This document shows positions 9,801-16,395 of a stretch of DNA of 64,000 nt, in pieces. Within the stretch, counting starts at the first letter, position 1. Every line of letters starts with the position of its first letter. Where the stretch lies: NCBI GenBank assembly GCA_023415825.1, contig JAEZJF010000022.1, forward strand, positions 186,001-250,000, in the 5' to 3' direction. The notes below the pieces were generated by a model. The model saw only the letters and a list, made by a program, of their open reading frames with translations, made no database searches and was not told the origin of the DNA. This stretch comes from Bacillota bacterium (GTDB taxonomy: Bacteria; Bacillota; Clostridia; DSM-8532). The translations under genes and the position numbers were made by a program.

Positions 9801-10673
9801 TGGGGAGGCAACAATACGATGGGGGGCACATCTTATGCCCGTTACCCGTTGAGCCTTGCCTACTCGACCGACGACACCACGAGTTGGAAGAAGATTCTCG
9901 ACGTATACAACGCCACCCCCCTTGCAGGATACGCCACCCCCAACAACGTAGTCCAGCCAGACATGACCCCCTCGCATTATATGGGCGGCGACGACTACTA
10001 CCTGGCCTGGTGGAACAACTGGAACGGCAACAAGGGCATTCTAATTGAGGATTTTGGAGATTACCTCCATAAGACGCAAGGTGCGGGGGATTCCTTTGAA
10101 GGCAGCTCCCTTATGTATGAGGGCTGGATTCCCGTAAACGGCAGTGCTGAGCGCAGCACCGCGCGATCCACCGACGGCGTCGCGTCCATGAAAATCATCG
10201 ATGTTGCAAGCACCATCACCCGTGTTGCCCGATCGGTGCCCTCTGCCTCCAAAGGCTCCCTTTCTTTTGACGTTTATCTGGAGAACTGGAATACCGGCTT
10301 CTGGGTGGAGCTGAAATCGGCGTTCAATAAGACACACTTCCAGGCGTCTCCCATTTCCTTTGCGGTGGTAAATGGGGGAGGGATTAGCGCGAAGAATACC
10401 GACACCGGCACCGTCACTCCCACAGGTAAAACCGTAGCGCTGAACCAATGGAACACCTTCCGTGTTGAATATGACATCTCCGCTGGCAGCGCCGAGCTTT
10501 TCCTCAATGGCCAAAAGATCTATGACCTGCCCGTGAATCGGAAGAATGGAAGTACCGTCGCGGCCGTCCACTTCACTGATGGCTCCAGCAGCAGTGCTGC
10601 AGGGATGACGGCCTATATCGACCGCTTTATCTTTGAGGACGCATCGGCACCCAGACCCGTCCTGAATCACTGA
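6819..10673 (+). CDS. secreted multidomain Asp-box (sialidase/BNR-like) protein
   Basis: A 1284-residue exported protein. The start at 6819 gives a clean signal peptide (MNQSKRLLSLLLAVTLIIGLFPATLATA) with GGAAGG upstream. In order: a CBM9/DOMON-like N-terminal module (VDGKLKEPSW, SCLYVGLSFSDA), a jelly-roll segment, an atrophied bacterial Ig-like domain (LSWSSSHPDIISGTGQVSPP), a discoidin-like segment (LSLYVSDDNRAYRKV), a DUF2341-like segment (FFIRVPEFAAASSLELDVYF), then a BNR beta-propeller with four Asp boxes near residues 778 (SKDGGRTW), 839 (TDDSAATW), 901 (SKDGGATW) and 959 (SNDFGITW). A C-terminal concanavalin-like fold ends at AYIDRFIFED. I do not see the FRIP motif of true sialidases, so activity on sialic acid is unproven; a glycan-binding or glycan-cleaving exoenzyme is likely. 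No cell-wall anchor is visible. Confidence 0.8.
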   Translation: MNQSKRLLSLLLAVTLIIGLFPATLATAEPNGEALTAYLTQTPPVVDGKLKEPSWYVIHPLNAAAGDSTPHGSVGFLWDKSCLYVGLSFSDATIFELSVASSDGTAEKMVALDLGNGELSGSAAGARATISGNTAELVFPFSELGFVPENFDSTVRVNCTLRDQGSSASLTSDTYVPVSLSGNVVLYSDACDDYAAKDYIAGTWYADGASISIGQAPGDIGAYRFTSSGKDAIRGIRGTSSYDDSALSIEYDVYIEELPVINANFAWRGFVSEVRGPAETRRFSLTKNDAGEILFNVLYDFSSTNGTGRSESIVTGLREQERANIRVTIDKNNVPVLYVNGVELHTFSPLNSHYNAIGGSYIELQAANYNRTSGDVKVDLYSYVITRPLYEDEGVILDAMLDGLTFDSFLGENPSASLVTTPLSLPSQVIIPDLGVPLALSWSSSHPDIISGTGQVSPPETSPVEVTLTASLTMGGTTRTKDFSVIVPSMRPGSKAALALHDPDPYTGALYSTGADVSFTLDSDLNSVGLDMGSAVRLNHLTMKNTDASHRLTKKDLSLYVSDDNRAYRKVRDWDFLQMGDGLHLYNFDETTRYFKVHCHFGDNAPTFTNLLPDMISGEYLQQSHLLGANGGVFAKQYSFTLQNASSETLYDKAAYISKAELGLNPSDYRPDMADLRFVLGGRLLHHYYDGSGFFIRVPEFAAASSLELDVYFGNPNAASVSSLRETFRVEYGNKTVQDLTIAPLFSDNMKARMMPNGDLVAIANDVTQPAAIYQRVSKDGGRTWGGLEMIVDTSNGMRNEGGSFLCDGDRVYYFYFVFGGFNAHDITKSNCKLAYIYTDDSAATWSEPVIVETGHTYSLTYCNGLVTSVADGNGSNVDYVVPYHFQSDNTGSFKTSAVYSKDGGATWQSSASLIGFAGPAGFEGGPTEAAIVELADGRLKLVMRCQYNTIINFCETYSNDFGITWNEQAVTSNVYAPNTMPTMARYEGDALLLWGGNNTMGGTSYARYPLSLAYSTDDTTSWKKILDVYNATPLAGYATPNNVVQPDMTPSHYMGGDDYYLAWWNNWNGNKGILIEDFGDYLHKTQGAGDSFEGSSLMYEGWIPVNGSAERSTARSTDGVASMKIIDVASTITRVARSVPSASKGSLSFDVYLENWNTGFWVELKSAFNKTHFQASPISFAVVNGGGISAKNTDTGTVTPTGKTVALNQWNTFRVEYDISAGSAELFLNGQKIYDLPVNRKNGSTVAAVHFTDGSSSSAAGMTAYIDRFIFEDASAPRPVLNH

Positions 10674-10721
10674 TTAGAGCCCTCTGGCGGATACGCCTGT
10701 GATTGACAAAACGGAGCCGCC

Positions 10722-10756
10722 AAACTGCCGCCAGAATTTATCTGGCGGCAGTTTTT
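10722..10756 (+). terminator. intrinsic terminator after the Asp-box protein gene
   Basis: Perfect 14-bp stem AAACTGCCGCCAGA/TCTGGCGGCAGTTT (10722-10735, 10741-10754) followed by TT. Confidence 0.9.
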
Positions 10757-10899
10757 ATCCAGCCATTCTATGTTTAGCTTTTTATAAGATTGGATATAAA
10801 GTAAGAGGAATGTTCAAACATGGACATACTGAATTGAGGCCTTGAATATTGGTTAATTGGACACATTGGAAAAATATAAGAATAGAAAGGGTTGAGACT

Positions 10900-12543
10900 A
10901 TGAACAAAAAATGGTGGAAGGAAGCGGTGATCTACCAGATTTATCCTCGGAGCTTTAAAGACAGTAATGGCGATGGCATCGGAGACCTTCAGGGTATTAT
11001 TGAGGAACTGGATTATCTTAAAGAGCTGGGCATTGGTGTGATTTGGCTCAATCCCGTCTATGTTTCTCCCAATGATGACAATGGCTACGACATCTCCGAT
11101 TATTATAATATTATGCCTGAATTCGGTACTATGGAGGACTTTGATGAGCTTTTAGCAAAGGCCCACAGCCGAGGAATAAGAATCGTCATGGATTTGGTAG
11201 TCAATCATTCATCGGACGATCATCAGTGGTTTATTCAATCAAGAAGCTCCCGTAACAATCCATACAGAGAATATTACATCTGGCGGGACGGAAAGAACGG
11301 TAAGGAACCTAATAACTGGGGCTCCTTCTTCAGTCCGTCAGCCTGGGAGTATGATGAAAAAACAGGACAATATTATCTGCACCTGTTTTCTAAAAAGCAG
11401 CCGGATCTTAATTGGGAACATAAGCCTCTTAGGGAAGAGATATACAAGATGATGAACTACTGGCTTGAAAAGGGCATCGATGGCTTCCGCATGGATGTCA
11501 TCAATATGATCAAGAAGCCCTTGGATCTACCGGATTCTAATCAGGCACCCAATACCTCCGACGGTTATGTTTTTGATGTTGATCTTTATACGAACAACCC
11601 CGGTCTTATGGATTTTCTCCATGAGATGAACAAGAACACGCTCTCACGTTATGATTGCATGACTGTGGGTGAAACCTGTGCCGTGAACCCTCAGATCGCA
11701 TTGCCATATGTTCATCAGGATAATCATGCTTTGAATATGGTCTTTCAGTTTGAGGTTATGGAACTGAAGGAGAATTTTGATCTTGTCCGCTTCAAGGAGA
11801 TTCAGCAGAAATGGTATGATGGCATTATTCCTAAGGGTGGTTGGAACAGTCAGTATTTAAATAATCATGATCAGCCGCGGCAGGTTTCCATATATGGAAA
11901 CCAGGCCTTCAGAATAGAATCGGCCATGCTTTTGGGTACATTAATCCACACATTGCCGGGCACTCCTTATATTTATCAGGGAGAAGAAATCGGTATGAGT
12001 AATTCCATATTCTCATCCATTGAAGAATTTAATGATATCAATGCCCGCCATAGCTATAATGAGATGATAAAACGAGGGAAGAGTGAGGAAGAAGCACTTG
12101 CTTGGCTCAATCGGTATAGCCGGGACCATGCCAGAACGCCCATGCAGTGGAATGATTCTGACAACGCAGGCTTTACGACGGGAAAGCCATGGCTCAAAAT
12201 AAATCCCAATTATACTGAAGTAAATGTTGTAGCTGCATTGAATAACCGCAACAGTGTTTTCTATCACTACAAGAAGCTTATAGCCTTAAGAAAGGCAAAT
12301 GATGTCATGATCTATGGCGATTTTAACGATCTTCTTCCCAAGGACAAGGAAATCTATGCCTACACACGCAGGCTTGGGCTGCTGGAATGGATGATTCTTT
12401 TGAATTTCTCTGATTTAGACAAGGATGTAGGACTTGGACGAAACGCAGAAGGACAGGTTATGCTCTCAAATTATCCTGATTATAGGGCAGAGGGGCAATT
12501 GGCCCATCTCCGGCCATATGAGGCAGTTATCCTTCAGATGTAA
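10900..12543 (+). CDS. malL: GH13 oligo-1,6-glucosidase / alpha-glucosidase
   Basis: A 547-residue cytoplasmic enzyme releasing glucose from the non-reducing ends of short alpha-glucosides. The GH13 framework is complete: AVIYQIYPRSFKDSNGDGIG, VVNHSSDDH, the nucleophile in GFRMDV (Asp199), the acid/base in TVGETC (Glu258) and the transition-state Asp324 in LNNHDQPR. The residue after the nucleophile is Val200. In Bacillus enzymes Val at this position goes with alpha-1,6 specificity and Thr with alpha-1,4, so isomaltose-type substrates are inferred. The start at 10900 gives the usual MNKKWWKEAVIYQIYP opening, with AAAGGG upstream; the longer frame from 10849 lacks a binding site. There is no signal peptide. 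It is a monocistronic gene with its own terminator. Confidence 0.92.
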   Translation: MNKKWWKEAVIYQIYPRSFKDSNGDGIGDLQGIIEELDYLKELGIGVIWLNPVYVSPNDDNGYDISDYYNIMPEFGTMEDFDELLAKAHSRGIRIVMDLVVNHSSDDHQWFIQSRSSRNNPYREYYIWRDGKNGKEPNNWGSFFSPSAWEYDEKTGQYYLHLFSKKQPDLNWEHKPLREEIYKMMNYWLEKGIDGFRMDVINMIKKPLDLPDSNQAPNTSDGYVFDVDLYTNNPGLMDFLHEMNKNTLSRYDCMTVGETCAVNPQIALPYVHQDNHALNMVFQFEVMELKENFDLVRFKEIQQKWYDGIIPKGGWNSQYLNNHDQPRQVSIYGNQAFRIESAMLLGTLIHTLPGTPYIYQGEEIGMSNSIFSSIEEFNDINARHSYNEMIKRGKSEEEALAWLNRYSRDHARTPMQWNDSDNAGFTTGKPWLKINPNYTEVNVVAALNNRNSVFYHYKKLIALRKANDVMIYGDFNDLLPKDKEIYAYTRRLGLLEWMILLNFSDLDKDVGLGRNAEGQVMLSNYPDYRAEGQLAHLRPYEAVILQM

Positions 12544-12562
12544 TGGGATTGAAGTAAAGGAT

Positions 12563-12596
12563 AGAGGTGTGTTCCGATTGGAACACACCTCTTTTC
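12563..12596 (+). terminator. intrinsic terminator after the alpha-glucosidase
   Basis: Perfect 13-bp stem AGAGGTGTGTTCC/GGAACACACCTCT (12563-12575, 12580-12592) with GATT loop and TTT tail. Confidence 0.9.
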
Positions 12597-12621
12597 ACAT
12601 AGTAGAACAGAATGATCGGTT

Positions 12622-12816
12622 TTATTGATCATCGGAGAAGGTCGTATTCCTTTCACCATCAAAGCTGATGGGGTTAGCCTTTTCCTTGGTATGCTTCGCT
12701 TTTCCCTGAAGCTCCTGGACGGGTGGAATTTCATTTTTTTCAAAATGCTGCTTGTGGTTGCTTTCAGTACCATGGGGCTCGCTGGGATCTGGACGTCTCA
12801 TTCCTTTTTTATCCAT
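12622..12816 (-). CDS. small hydrophilic protein of unknown function
   Basis: 64 residues on the minus strand. The ATG at 12816 is preceded by AAAGGAGTGA at ideal spacing, which is the main reason to believe it. The product (MDKKGMRRPDPSEPHGTES...) is rich in charged residues, Pro and His, has no hydrophobic core, no cysteine and no membrane segment, and is probably unstructured. I do not recognise a family. It is divergent from the SPOCS-type gene at 13024 across a 207-base spacer. A sporulation-related role would fit that neighbour but is a guess. Confidence 0.6.
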   Translation of the reverse strand: MDKKGMRRPDPSEPHGTESNHKQHFEKNEIPPVQELQGKAKHTKEKANPISFDGERNTTFSDDQ

Positions 12817-13023
12817 AAACTCACTCCTTTCCTTTGATCTAGTGTTGACACTTTTTCAATTCACATACCCTCTTAAAAGGTTAACCTCTCAATAGGGCTA
12901 TTTTACATGCTCATACACGAAGTTACGGCCAAGCAGTAACAACTAAGGACTAGCCGGAATAGTATGTAGTGTGCTTGTTCGACAAAATCGACAAGCCATA
13001 AAATCGATGAAAGGAGTGCAAAA

Positions 13024-13815
13024 ATGAAAAAGAAAGTACTGCAAGTCAAGGTAATAGTTGGCAAAGGCTCTGATCAGTTCTTTGTTGAAAATGACGTCAC
13101 TATTTCACCTCCCAGTCCCCCCATTTTTAAAATTGAGGAGATTGACAAAAAGGTCATCATTACTGATGTTGATGTAATCCCGGGAAAGGTTATTTTCAAT
13201 GCCATTCTGTGGAAGAACGTCATCTATAAGACCGTGGAGGATGTCTGTGACGGTATAGTCAACGGACCACTTTTCCACGCCACATTTAAGGTTCCCTTCG
13301 GAGGATTCGTGGAAATGGAACCTGTCGGATGCGAGAAGGTTAAGGAATGCGATACCGCTGAATTGCTTGAAGCATTCGTTGAAGGAGAAAAGGACATCTT
13401 GCATGGTGAGACTTGTGTCAAAGGGGTAACTGTGTTTACAAAGCTTCTCGAAAAAGATGTCATCAAGGTCGCTTTCAAAGTTGTTCGAACAGAGCATATT
13501 CCTGTAATATGTGAAGATCACGATGAAGATGAGAAGGACGAAGATGAATGTCACAGAGAAAAGTGTGAGAAGAAGCGGGAAGAAAAACGCGAAAAGTGCG
13601 AGATGAGGCATGATGAAAAGTCTGAGAAGAGATGGGACGACAGATTCGAAGAAGAGTTTGAAAAGAAGTGCGAAAAGAAGCGTGAAGAAGAATGTGAGAA
13701 GAAACACGAGGAAAAATGCGAAAAGGATGAAGACAAGTGGGATAAGCGCCATGATTGCCGTGGAGATTTCTATGCCAGATGCCGTGGTTCCTCCCCCCAA
13801 AGAAAGGAATGGTAG
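13024..13815 (+). CDS. SPOCS (DUF3794-like) protein with Cys/charged octad-repeat tail
   Basis: 263 residues. The first 160 or so form a beta-rich SPOCS/DUF3794-like domain (VTISPPSPPIFKIEEIDKKVIITDVDVIPGKVIFNA... starts the pattern), a module found in clostridial spore-coat and cell-surface proteins. From about residue 165 the chain is almost wholly Glu, Lys, Arg, Asp and Cys, and residues 192-239 form six eight-residue units beginning with Cys, Ser or Phe followed by Glu. Such a tail could be a single charged helix with a regular line of cysteines able to cross-link. AAGGAG precedes the ATG. There is no signal peptide, as expected for coat proteins made in the mother cell. The coat role is inferred from the domain family. 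Confidence 0.75.
   Translation: MKKKVLQVKVIVGKGSDQFFVENDVTISPPSPPIFKIEEIDKKVIITDVDVIPGKVIFNAILWKNVIYKTVEDVCDGIVNGPLFHATFKVPFGGFVEMEPVGCEKVKECDTAELLEAFVEGEKDILHGETCVKGVTVFTKLLEKDVIKVAFKVVRTEHIPVICEDHDEDEKDEDECHREKCEKKREEKREKCEMRHDEKSEKRWDDRFEEEFEKKCEKKREEECEKKHEEKCEKDEDKWDKRHDCRGDFYARCRGSSPQRKEW
13597..13740 (+). repeat. six tandem 24-bp units (octad repeat) in the SPOCS gene
   Basis: Codons at 13597 (Cys), 13621 (Ser), 13645 (Phe), 13669 (Cys), 13693 (Cys) and 13717 (Cys) recur exactly every 24 bases, each followed by GAA or GAG and a Lys/Arg/Glu-rich stretch such as CEKKREEE and CEKKHEEK. The repeats are imperfect at DNA level but in register. Confidence 0.8.
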
Positions 13816-13820
13816 CATCT

Positions 13821-13852
13821 AAAAAAACAGGGCTGCGATAACTCGCAGCCCT
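13821..13852 (-). terminator. intrinsic terminator of the mdh-malic enzyme operon
   Basis: Stem AGGGCTGCGA/TCGCAGCCCT (13829-13838, 13843-13852). On the minus strand it is followed by G then seven Ts, so it ends transcripts from malic enzyme. The plus-strand tail is poor in T, so it serves the SPOCS gene less well. Confidence 0.85.
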
Positions 13853-13883
13853 ATATCGTTTATTCCAGCTAGAGCATCTATAG

Positions 13884-15056
13884 TTAAATTCTCGCGACGC
13901 CTGTTTTTCTGGCAGCCTCAGCAACCGCCTTGGCCACAAGAGGAGCAACTCTTGTATCGAAGGGGGAGGGGATAACATAATCTGGCGTAAGCTCGGAATC
14001 AGTGATTAAAGAAGCAATAGCTTCAGCTGCTGCAATTTTCATCTCATCATTGATATCACTGGCTCTTACATCCAAAGCCCCTCTGAAAAGGCCGGGGAAA
14101 GCCAGAACGTTGTTGATCTGATTGGGGAAGTCTGAACGACCTGTTCCCATAACCTTTGCACCGGCAGCGATTGCCTCATCAGGCATAATCTCAGGAGTGG
14201 GGTTAGCCATGGCAAAGAGGATGGGATCCTTAGCCATGCTTCTTACCATATCCTGATCTACCATGCCGGGGGCGGAAAGCCCTAAGAATACATCTGCACC
14301 CTTGATAACTTCCTTAAGGGTTCCTTTCTTCATTTCGAGATTAGAAATCTCGGCCATTAATTCTTTTTCAGCATTAAGGCCGGGACGTCCCTTATAGATG
14401 GCGCCCTTGGTATCGCAGAGGATAACCTTCTTAAGACCCATGCTCATGAGAAGTCTTGTTACGGCAATACCGGCAGCGCCGGAACCGTTTACAACTACTT
14501 CGATATCGGCAATATCTTTTTTAACAATCTTTAATGCATTCAGCATGCCTGCCACAGCGACAATAGCGGTACCATGCTGATCATCATGGAAAATGGGAAT
14601 ATCGCACTCTTCCTTAAGTCTTCTTTCAATTTCGAAGCATCGTGGAGCGGAGATATCCTCGAGGTTAATGCCGCCGAAACTTCCTGCAAGGAGCTTCACA
14701 GTATTAACGATTGTGTCTACATCCTTGGAACGAATGCAGAGGGGGAAAGCGTCAACATCGCCAAAAGTCTTGAACAGCACGCACTTACCTTCCATTACAG
14801 GCATGCCTGCTTCAGGACCAATGTCGCCAAGACCCAGTACGGCGGTACCATCTGTGACCACAGCTACGATATTGTGCCTTCTGGTATATTCGTAAGATTT
14901 ATTGACATCCTTTTGAATTTCCAGACAGGGCTGTGCAACCCCTGGGGTATAAGCTACCGATAGATCGTCCTTGTTAGCAACGGAAGCGCGGCTGATAACC
15001 TCAATTTTGCCCTTCCACTCTGAATGAGCCTGAACTGATTTTTCACCAATTGTCAT
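13884..15056 (-). CDS. malic enzyme (malate dehydrogenase, oxaloacetate-decarboxylating)
   Basis: A 390-residue bacterial short-form malic enzyme converting malate to pyruvate and CO2 with NAD(P) reduction. Visible motifs are SVAYTPGVAQPC near the N-terminus, the metal-site segment FHDDQHGTAIVAVAGMLNAL, the nucleotide-binding VVNGSGAAGIAVTRLL, and ALVAKAVAEAARKTGVA-like C-terminal helices. The start at 15056 has AGGAGGAG seven bases ahead; an ATG six codons earlier lies before that binding site and would leave no binding site of its own. The gene starts just after the dehydrogenase gene at 15075-16025 on the same strand, so the two form an operon. Together they convert oxaloacetate to pyruvate via malate, the malate shunt known from Clostridium thermocellum, moving electrons from NADH to NAD(P)H. 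Cofactor preference is not readable here. Confidence 0.92.
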   Translation of the reverse strand: MTIGEKSVQAHSEWKGKIEVISRASVANKDDLSVAYTPGVAQPCLEIQKDVNKSYEYTRRHNIVAVVTDGTAVLGLGDIGPEAGMPVMEGKCVLFKTFGDVDAFPLCIRSKDVDTIVNTVKLLAGSFGGINLEDISAPRCFEIERRLKEECDIPIFHDDQHGTAIVAVAGMLNALKIVKKDIADIEVVVNGSGAAGIAVTRLLMSMGLKKVILCDTKGAIYKGRPGLNAEKELMAEISNLEMKKGTLKEVIKGADVFLGLSAPGMVDQDMVRSMAKDPILFAMANPTPEIMPDEAIAAGAKVMGTGRSDFPNQINNVLAFPGLFRGALDVRASDINDEMKIAAAEAIASLITDSELTPDYVIPSPFDTRVAPLVAKAVAEAARKTGVARI

Positions 15057-15074
15057 GGTAATCTCCTCCTGCAT

Positions 15075-16025
15075 TTAGATATTTTTAACTTCATTTAATA
15101 CAGCTTTAACAGCTTCTGCGGAATCTTTGAGCAATTTCTCCTCATCAGGTGTAATGGAGAACTCAACAATCTTTTCCACACCGCTTGAGTTGATGATGGA
15201 GGGCAAGCTGATGGCCACATCACTGATGCCGTAAGGTCCATCAATAATACTGGAAACTGTCCTGATGGTATTCTGATTCTTAAGCAATGTCTCTACGATG
15301 GTATTCACAGTAAGAGCAATGGCGTAGTAGGTAGCACCCTTGTTTTTGATAATGGTGGCACCTGCTTTTTTAACCTCTTCTTGTATATTGGCCTTCTCCG
15401 CTTCACCAAAGGTATTGCCATGAAGATTGCCATATTCGTTGACGTTCATACCTGCAACATGGGTTGCGCTCCATAGGGCAAGCTGAGTATCGCCATGCTC
15501 ACCTACCATATAACCGTGAACGTTTCTGACATCAACATTAAATTTCTCTGCAAGTAAAAACCTGAAACGTGCGCTGTCAAGGGCGGTACCTGAGCCAAAT
15601 ACCCGGCCGTTAGGAAGACCGGACCATTTTTGAATAAGGTAGGTAAGAATATCAACAGGGTTCGCCACAACAAGAATAACACCGTGAGTGTAATATTTCA
15701 TCACATTCGCGGTAATTTCCTTTGCAATGGTCACATTTTTACGGGCAAGATCAAGGCGTGTTTCACCGGGTTTTCTATTCATGCCTGCGGTTATGACAAT
15801 AACATCACAATTGGCTATATCCGAATAATCGCCTGAATAAACCGCCATCTGGCCTACAAAGCAAAGTCCGTGATTAATATCCAAAGCCTCTCCAAAAGCT
15901 TTTTCCTTGTTGACGTCGATCAAAACTATTTCGCTTGCATTCTGCTGAAGTGCCATAGCGAAAGCGGTTGATGCCCCTACAAAACCTGCTCCGATAATCG
16001 CTACTTTTGTTTTGCTTTTGCTCAT
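15075..16025 (-). CDS. mdh: malate dehydrogenase on an L-lactate-dehydrogenase scaffold
   Basis: 316 residues, LDH/MDH superfamily. The overall sequence is LDH-like (GAGFVGASTAFA, RKPGETRLDLARKN, GEHGDT with catalytic His177, Asp150/Arg153 pair). The specificity loop reads TAGMNRKPGETR: the position that is Gln102 in lactate dehydrogenases is Arg84 here. An engineered Gln102Arg change turns Bacillus LDH into a malate dehydrogenase, and Arg is the natural MDH residue. The gene is directly upstream of malic enzyme, which consumes malate. I therefore call NAD-dependent oxaloacetate/malate interconversion in the cytoplasm, not lactate formation. Start ATG 16025 has AGAGGAT upstream. An automatic annotation may label it ldh. 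Confidence 0.85.
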   Translation of the reverse strand: MSKSKTKVAIIGAGFVGASTAFAMALQQNASEIVLIDVNKEKAFGEALDINHGLCFVGQMAVYSGDYSDIANCDVIVITAGMNRKPGETRLDLARKNVTIAKEITANVMKYYTHGVILVVANPVDILTYLIQKWSGLPNGRVFGSGTALDSARFRFLLAEKFNVDVRNVHGYMVGEHGDTQLALWSATHVAGMNVNEYGNLHGNTFGEAEKANIQEEVKKAGATIIKNKGATYYAIALTVNTIVETLLKNQNTIRTVSSIIDGPYGISDVAISLPSIINSSGVEKIVEFSITPDEEKLLKDSAEAVKAVLNEVKNI

Positions 16026-16091
16026 ACTGATCTATCCTCTCTGTCCTCTTGAAATTTGTTAATAAAATCACACACTCTATCATAGCACGCA

Positions 16092-16117
16092 AAATCATGA
16101 TTAATCATGTATGATTT
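16092..16117 (-). promoter_or_regulatory. nested palindrome upstream of mdh, candidate operator
   Basis: The inner perfect 14-bp palindrome CATGATTAATCATG (16096-16109) is flanked by AAATCAT (16092-16098) and ATGATTT (16111-16117), itself an inverted repeat. A TATGAT -10-like hexamer lies just downstream on the minus strand. The position, 67-92 bases before the mdh start codon, fits a regulator site. Confidence 0.4.
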
Positions 16118-16219
16118 GCACAAATCGAAAGGCGAAAAGGTTTTATATTCTATGCAAGAGTGACTTAAAGCAGGCAATAATATGATGATTATTCCATATA
16201 ATGAATATTCTCAAGAAAA

Positions 16220-16325
16220 AAGAGCAGTGCCAGCGTTATTACGAAGTAACAAGGTTCTCGGGACCCGCTTGCAATCTTTGATTGCACAAGCGGGTGAGGT
16301 TCTTATTATCATGGCATCTGCTCTT
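16220..16325 (-). repeat. structured intergenic element, copy A (with closing stem and U-tract)
   Basis: The core at 16235-16307, read on the minus strand, matches the element at 56896-56969: AATAAGAACC, then a 14-bp hairpin with a two-base bulge and AAA loop, then CC(C)GnGAACCTTGTTACTTCGTAATAAC. In this copy the core is enclosed by AAGAGCAGATGCCA (5' arm) and TGGCACTGCTCTT (3' arm, followed by TTTT), so the whole folds as a closed multi-branch structure with a U-tail. It lies 71 bases after the thiol oxidoreductase stop and 194 bases before the mdh start, so it could terminate the former, lead the latter, or both. Family not recognised. Confidence 0.7.
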
Positions 16326-16395
16326 GTTTTACAATTGTGTTTTCCAGAGGAATTACTGCGGTCTTAAAATGGGGAATTTATTATTTGATCATGCC

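Larger units (their letters stand above)
16026..16395. other. 370-base intergenic region between the thiol oxidoreductase and mdh
   Basis: Holds copy A of the structured element (16220-16325), the nested palindrome at 16092-16117 and the mdh leader. A short plus-strand frame across the element has no ribosome binding site and is not called. Confidence 0.7.

Noticed and set aside
10041..10670. Minus-strand frame in the Asp-box gene
   Set aside because: Shadow of a G+C-rich coding region; no start signal.
12625..12837. Plus-strand frame opposite the small hydrophilic gene
   Set aside because: The minus-strand frame has the ribosome binding site; the plus frame has none and overlaps the terminator neighbourhood.
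13105..13818. 237-codon minus-strand frame opposite the SPOCS gene
   Set aside because: It is an effect of the GAA/GAG/AAG-rich coding strand (reverse reads as Phe/Leu/Ser-rich); there is no binding site.
15075..16025. L-lactate dehydrogenase annotation
   Set aside because: The specificity residue is Arg rather than Gln, and the gene is in an operon with malic enzyme.
16182..16367. 61-codon plus-strand frame across structured element copy A
   Set aside because: No binding site, and the sequence is explained by the palindromic element.
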